Origin: Turritopsis dohrnii
Lineage: Eukaryota; Cnidaria; Hydrozoa; Anthoathecata; Oceaniidae
DNA length: 64,000 nt
Reading direction: 5' to 3'
NCBI GenBank assembly: GCA_027922465.2
Contig: BQMF02000175.1
Span: 1-64,000 of the forward strand
How positions within the stretch are numbered: position 1 is the first letter of the stretch; the number at the start of each line of letters is the position of its first letter. Positions 59,701 to 64,000 of the stretch are shown here, piece after piece. The notes below the pieces were generated by a model. That model did not search any database. It had not been told where the DNA came from and was given only the letters and a program-made list of their open reading frames with translations. The position numbers were made by a program, and so were the translations under genes.

Positions 59701-62126
59701 ACAGCAAAACTATAATAAAATCATTAGTCAATCACTATATACAAGGAAAATAACATAATAGCAGATTTGAGAAAGCTATTATACGTAAAGACTCATTTGT
59801 AAAGACAAACATTTTGTAACCAAGGTCATAAACAATAGTAGGACACATCATGGTATTGAAATTTCAAAAGCTTAAAACAATTAGATTACAAATGATCTAT
59901 GACAACCAGGGGTTATATTATAATCTGAAAAAACACTGAAATAAAAAAAGTTCCAATGAAAGATTTAAATGAAAAAGACCATGATTAATCATGACAAAAG
60001 GCAAATCATAGCAAACATTACAACCAACTCAATTCAATCTGCTATAAGTAAAAGAGGGGAAAAAATTATCATACCCTTATGCAAATCAATCGAGAAAATA
60101 TCCATATTTTCGACTCTTTTTTCTAACTCCCATTCTGCTGAAGATGCAATTGGATCAATATCAATGTTTGCTCGGTTATATTCAAACTTTCCATATGTGA
60201 ACCCCACCTGCTGAAGGTTCTTGGTTTTAAACACCACCTTCAAGATAAAGAACAATGCACTTACAACTAGGAAATCAAAAGAAACACAAAGTTTAAAATT
60301 ATTGGACTGATCAATGTGATAACTACCTTCCTTTTTTCCTCTCGTGGCTTCAATTTTAAATTTGATTTTGGTGGAAACTTTTTTGCTTGTGGTTCTGATG
60401 GGAACTCGTCATTAGAACCAGTATCAGTGGACTCATTTTCAGTATTACTTTTACTGCTCGCACTAGCAGTTGAACCTTCACTTAATGTTGGTAATGTATT
60501 AACATGATTCTTGCCAACTAAAACCCTTTCTTCCTCTCTTGTGGGTGACGGGAGAACTTGATTATAACCTTGCTGTTTGCTTAACCGTGGAAGTACAGCA
60601 GGACGTTCAAGGACAGGTGTTTCTGTTGTTTCTTTCACCAGCTCATTGGCAATAGCTTTATCATTAAGTTTAGTAGCATCGCTAGGCGGATCTCCTTCTG
60701 AAAAAGACTCATTGCGTAGCAAAGATATGTATTCGGAAGAATCAATTTTTTCCATATGCTGCAAAATACTGTCCATTAAGTTTTCATCCTCATTTCCAAG
60801 TTCATTACCACTCATGTCAGTAGATGAATGATCTTCTAAAGCAACACCGTCTTTCAGTTTTACAATATTATCATTAATATCAGTATTTGAATCACCAGGA
60901 GCTGAAGAATCAGGTACAATCTCTTCTTTAGTGATGAACTCATCAAAGCGTTCCACAGCGCTTTTGTATGATGGAAGTTCAGTAGTTCCATCTACTTCCT
61001 TCACAGGTTCTTCCTGAGTTAGTGCTATATCATCAGTCATGGTCTCCTCCTTAGGTAAATCTGTACTGTCCTTTACAAAAACATCATGGTTATCAGTCTG
61101 TTTGGGGGAATTATCCACACTGTAAAATGTATCTGATGTTTGAAATCCACCGTAAGGATCATCATCTGATGCCAACAGTGATAACCTCTCTTTCAATGAC
61201 CGTCTTTTAACATTAAATCTTTTCTCTATTACTACTTCTTCATGTGTACGTTTCAATCTTTCAACTTCCAATTTCTTTTGTAAATCGTTGTCAATTTGCT
61301 TGGATGTAACACCTGATCTGTCTTCTTCTTCTTCATCACCATCCTTAGCGTCAGTTTCTTCGTCTGGGGCCAAGATGGATGAAACATCTATTTTATTACC
61401 TGTTTGGACATCATCTTCAATTTCTTTCTCAGAACTAGAGTAACCGTTTTCTTCCTTATTCAATAACTCAGGACCATTATCAACATTGTTTACAATCTTT
61501 TTATCAGCAGATTTTGTTAGAAAATCTGCATCAACTGATTTCCTTTTCTCCTGAATACTTTGTTTTTCATACACACCTGAAACCTTGGATTTTTTATCAA
61601 AATCAAATCCAGTGGATAATGGTCTTTCTGGTTTTCTGCCAATGGCACTAGTACGTAATCGAGGCTTATTTTCGTCAGGATGTTTATCAAACAGTGACCT
61701 TAGCATACCCACAGACCCAAGGGATTCAGTTTGGACTTTACTAGAGCTACCTAATTCAATCCCACTACTTGATCGAAGTGGTGATGTGGGTGAAAGTGTA
61801 TCTGAAGATCTTTTTGATGGTACATGAGAAAGTTCTGCATATCTTGCTTTATGTGCTTTAAGTTTTTCATCATCATGTTCAATGTCACCTTTTAAATTCA
61901 ATTTACCACCAACAGTTGTTCTGGCAGCACTATCAACAAAACTAGAAGTCTGTCTATTGGATTCATTATTGGAGGTAAAACTGTTTCCTCGAACTTTCAT
62001 TCCAGATAAGAAATTTTTATATTGATAGTCACTGCTTGTCAAACCACCTAGCGAACGTGTTCTTGGATTACTTTGATCCAGTTGATTCCTGTCTTTCAAA
62101 ATATCCCGATAAAGATCAGAAGACAT
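41720..62126 (-). CDS. Neurabin/spinophilin homologue (PP1-targeting actin scaffold), 21 coding exons
   Basis: Minus-strand exons: 62126-60327, 60237-60075, 58265-58145, 57676-57572, 56506-56428, 54831-54724, 54648-54577, 54455-54408, 54013-53879, 53759-53547, 49734-49433, 49254-49197, 46829-45927, 45694-45463, 45358-45192, 44152-43690, 43238-43201, 43120-42877, 42761-42694, 42272-42165, 41887-41720. The sum is 5595 bp, 1864 residues, all phases consistent; an in-frame TAA precedes the ATG. Residues 1-599 are acidic and low-complexity. KVVF (600-603) is the RVxF PP1-docking site. [18 protein letters not shown] precedes the PDZ domain (about 646-735, with [12 protein letters not shown] and GREK). 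Coiled coil spans about 757-1068, then a Ser/Glu-rich linker, then a SAM domain (about 1766-1833). Neurabins tether PP1 and actin at junctions and synapses. It is far longer than the roughly 1100-residue human neurabin-1. Confidence 0.95.
42063..42164 (-). other. Donor side of a likely GC-AG intron
   Basis: The SAM exon ends CGT TTA AAG at 42165 and the intron begins GCGAGC. The acceptor is TTTTAG at 41888. Joining gives [20 protein letters not shown], which matches neurabin SAM domains. The only nearby GT would break the frame. The coordinates mark the intron start. Confidence 0.65.
44296..44466 (+). repeat. 35-bp minisatellite, about 5 copies
   Basis: The unit gtcactggaaatacatacaa... starts at 44296, 44331, 44366, 44401 and 44436, essentially identical. 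It lies in the neurabin intron between the exons ending 45192 and starting 44152. Confidence 0.97.
44556..45082. repeat. 58-bp inverted repeat pair in a neurabin intron
   Basis: 44556-44613 and 45025-45082 are reverse complements with one mismatch (core gaaggaagacgatagaagtg and its complement). They could form a stem with a 411-nt loop that contains no exon. Confidence 0.92.
45105..45149 (+). repeat. 45-bp duplicate carrying a copied neurabin splice donor
   Basis: 45105-45149 is the same as 45421-45465 (gagaccacagttcaataaaa, acattatgcatgttatacctt). The 45421 copy spans the end of the exon at 45463 and its donor AAAG|GTATAA on the minus strand, so the intronic copy carries the same donor without an exon. 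Confidence 0.9.
46830..49196. other. Neurabin intron, 2.4 kb
   Basis: AT-rich, with (caaa)n sequence near 48790-48835 and short atg/atgg repeats near 48391. No other gene was seen. Confidence 0.6.
50500..52200. repeat. Tandem duplication, about 840-bp unit, in a neurabin intron
   Basis: Landmarks recur about 840 bp apart: gaagattgaatgacttctacaata at 50562 and 51402, cccgctagaaagtttgt at about 50690 and 51530, and cttttacatacaaagaaaag. The copies differ at many positions and by small indels, so the duplication is old. A second, small tandem duplication (ggttttaaagtatttcttgc unit) follows at 52182-52263. Confidence 0.9.
52367..52414. repeat. Perfect 23-bp hairpin with 2-nt loop
   Basis: The arm attaaatagttcttctcaattga (52367-52389) is exactly complementary to 52392-52414. 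In neurabin intron sequence. Confidence 0.95.
52755..52975. repeat. Second copy of the window-start dispersed repeat
   Basis: It shares cccctaaaacccctgctg, aaaaagctagaatttgga and tagagtgccccctgac-type blocks with bases 24-185. Confidence 0.65.
53128..53328 (-). CDS. Candidate alternative terminal exon of neurabin
   Basis: After a TTTTAG acceptor at 53329 a 66-codon frame runs to TAA at 53128-53130. It starts [18 protein letters not shown], then [16 protein letters not shown] and RYEELLRKE. Its phase-0 start fits the phase-0 end of the coiled-coil exon 53759-53547. Splicing to it would end the protein at about 1014 residues with PP1 and PDZ modules but no SAM domain. A GTATGA donor inside (53164) would give phase 2, which does not fit the next known exon (phase 0), so if used it is more likely terminal. 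A chance frame in a 3.8-kb intron is possible. Confidence 0.35.
   Translation of the reverse strand, partial: DVKYLPNIVIGSDQQSEKSIKLKKSYNIKDMLEDKYLLLYTVLNEECSLDLFSTRYEELLRKETTS
54832..56427. other. Neurabin intron, 1.6 kb
   Basis: AT-rich intron between the PDZ end and the coiled-coil start. Vertebrate neurabins carry an acidic segment here; I found no exon for one. Confidence 0.5.
56765..57219 (+). repeat. 35-bp minisatellite, 13 copies
   Basis: The unit gagggttacagggtactgat... repeats every 35 bp from 56765 to 57185, with t/g/a variants (ggttac, ggtgac, ggtaac). It lies in the neurabin intron that splits the PDZ domain. Confidence 0.97.
58266..60074. other. Neurabin intron, 1.8 kb
   Basis: AT-rich, with no recognised exon. 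It separates the PP1-docking exon from the first PDZ exon. Confidence 0.5.
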
Positions 62127-63360
62127 CTTCAGTTAAGTAACAATTCTCGTTATAACATACACCACCGATATACACATGTTTGTTATTTATTATCTCTGGG
62201 GGATGAATGAATAAAAAAAAGCGAAATGAAATTACCACTAGGATTACCGCTATTTATAAATAAATTCTTCTTTTTAAGGCATCGATGGAATCATATTAAT
62301 GGTATAACATTGGCGAGTTGAACTAATGGTGTTAATTTTTATTTCATAAACTTTTATGAAGTGTTCTCCTCATCCAGCCATTTTGATTTAATGCTATGCC
62401 TGTTTTGATTACAAAATAAAAAGGCCTGGGAATGAATTGAATTTCAGTTGTGCATTCCAAGAATTCTTCCACCTTGTACGTGGTGAAAGAGAACAGATTG
62501 TTAGCTTCTTTTTTATTTGACTAAAAGTTTATTTACGTTAACAGACATTATCCAATAGTTTATGGTTGTTTTCATGAATAGAGTTAATTTTATTTATATA
62601 AATAAAACAAATATTTTGTTCTGAAGCTTCCATTGTTTGTTTTATACACAAAAATAAGGCCCGTTGAATCGAGAAGTGAAAACGAAAGACGGTATGTATC
62701 TAATATAACTATTAAATTTAAGAAAACAGTGGTGTTGGTACGAAAGTCCAAATAAATGGCCCCAACACATATTGCCTCAAATTCATTGTGATCATCATTA
62801 TCTCATCATATACTATACTCAGGTTTAAGAGTGGTGGGTTTGGAGTCCCTGATGTTTTCTTTCCTTTTTCAATACGAACCATTATTCATCTCTATTTTTT
62901 ACTTTGGATTTTAGCTACATGGCAAATTAATACTTTGATATGAGGCTTATTTTGCCATTTTTAAAAAAATGAATGCAAAGCAATTGACCACGATTTTATT
63001 ATATTCATTATGAAGGTCTTGTTAAAAAATCCAAACTAAAACACAAGTAATGTTATATGTAGTACATCAACTTTTTTCATTACAGGCAGACAAGGCATCC
63101 CAATTGATCACAGCATTACGGGTGAATACTTTGTGAACCCTTAGGAATAACTGGTGTGTTTTGTGGCCCATAATTTTAGCCAATAGGCTAAAATGTCAAA
63201 ATTTAGGCCGAAAAGCTATTTGGGTTTGGTTTGACATCAATAAAATCGTACAAGCATTGAAAATCATCAAACAAAAGATTTTTGAAAAAATATATGAAAA
63301 AACTATTGCCTCCAAGGATTTTAACGATGTATAATATTGTATTTTTAGATTCTGAAAAAA
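62127..63360. promoter_or_regulatory. Divergent intergenic region between neurabin and MTHFD
   Basis: 1.2 kb separates two start codons that point away from each other, so both promoters and 5' UTRs must lie here or the genes have distant first exons. No TATA or CpG-rich core can be named. Confidence 0.45.
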
Positions 63361-64000
63361 ATGGCCCAAATAATTGATGGAAAGGATATTGCAAGGTTTG
63401 TTTGTTCTTGTTGAAGTTTTTCATGCCATCATTTGTTTTGATAAAAATGATAACGGTGTCAGTATGATGTTTCTACTATTAAAGTAAATCAGAAAATTTG
63501 AGAATAAAACTATTTCTTGAATTTCAAAAGGGAAGACAAGTTTCGTTCTTTTCGAAATCACTTCATTCACAGGAAATTGTAAATTGTATTATACAATAAT
63601 CCAGTGGGCAAATTCCCTGCAAAACTAGGTTTTTAGAAAGACACACATTATTTCAATGAAAATGCTTTTTTGTTGCAGTGGAGTTTTGATGATTTTTGCC
63701 ATTGGGAATGCATTAGTTTATGATACCTATCACCTGTGTTTTGTAATTTGAAATGACTTTGCATTTACATCTGCATTTTGCAAAATGATCACACCGTTTT
63801 CCAGTGATTGATTTTATTTTATTTTAACAGGAAAATTAGGGAAAGAACCAAATTGAACGTTGAAAAATTGACAAATGAAACTGGTCTTGTTCCAGGATTA
63901 GCCATTGTTCAAGTAGAAGATTTATTTTAGAAAGCCTGTTTCATTTTTATAGAATATTGTCCTTTTCACTATTTTTGTGTTTTGCTTAGGTTGGCAATCG
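63361..64000 (+). CDS. MTHFD1: Methylenetetrahydrofolate dehydrogenase / C1-THF synthase (MTHFD1 family), 5' part
   Basis: Three short exons at the right edge: 63361-63395 (GCAAG|GTTTGT), 63831-63912 (AACAG|G ... CAA|GTAGAA) and 63990 onward (CTTAG|GTTGGC). They read MAQIIDGKDIAR, KIRERTKLNVEKLTNETG, LVPGLAIVQ, then VGNR at the window end. This is the N-terminus of the FolD-type dehydrogenase/cyclohydrolase fold (compare IL-GKEISA-IR...P-LAILQVGNRDDS in human MTHFD1). An in-frame TAG lies four codons before the ATG. The enzyme converts 5,10-methylene-THF to 10-formyl-THF in one-carbon metabolism. With no extra leader before the domain, a cytosolic enzyme is more likely than a mitochondrial one. 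Whether the synthetase domain follows cannot be seen. The rest lies outside the window. Confidence 0.85.

Noticed and set aside
1..64000. CRISPR arrays, operons or bacterial gene clusters
   Set aside because: All regular repeats are tandem satellites or minisatellites without spacers, and the genes have spliceosomal introns, so this is animal nuclear DNA.

Overview
This 64 kb window is nuclear DNA from an animal. It is AT-rich, its genes are split by spliceosomal introns, it is full of decayed transposons and tandem repeats, and it encodes metazoan-specific proteins: a neurabin/spinophilin scaffold, a claudin-family four-pass protein and a small family of seven-pass receptors. I cannot name the species. 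The mix of CR1/jockey-like LINE relics, Harbinger, hAT-like and TTAA-target MITEs and nematode-Srx-like receptors would fit an aquatic invertebrate. LAYOUT: 1-11.4 kb is repeat-rich: a poly-C repeat, a broken LINE, an unrecognised small minus-strand gene (5.4-6.4 kb) and a large palindromic MITE. From 11.4 to 31.7 kb lies a three-member plus-strand receptor cluster (starts at 11434, 21393 and 30619). Each gene has two exons joined by one phase-2 intron in the third cytoplasmic loop. Copies 1 and 2 are a recent segmental duplication. Their introns and spacers hold a 128-bp satellite, several MITEs, a Harbinger relic and a three-level nested transposon. From 35.9 to 39.4 kb come a three-exon claudin-like gene (plus) and an intronless C2H2 zinc-finger gene (minus).

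From 62126 down to 41720 on the minus strand is one large gene. I could assemble it exon by exon: 21 coding exons, all phases consistent, 1864 residues, with an RVxF PP1-docking motif, a PDZ domain, a long coiled coil and a C-terminal SAM domain. This is the neurabin architecture. Its introns hold two 35-bp minisatellites, an 840-bp tandem duplication, a perfect 23-bp hairpin and a candidate alternative 3' exon.

At the right edge, divergent from neurabin, begins a folate enzyme gene of the MTHFD1 (C1-tetrahydrofolate synthase) family; only its first two exons and the first bases of the third are inside the window. There is no operon logic here. The receptors presumably act as chemosensory or peptide receptors at the cell surface, neurabin as an actin/PP1 scaffold, the claudin-like protein at cell junctions, and MTHFD in cytosolic one-carbon metabolism. 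These roles are inferred from family membership. All splice sites were read by eye, so exon ends need transcript support.
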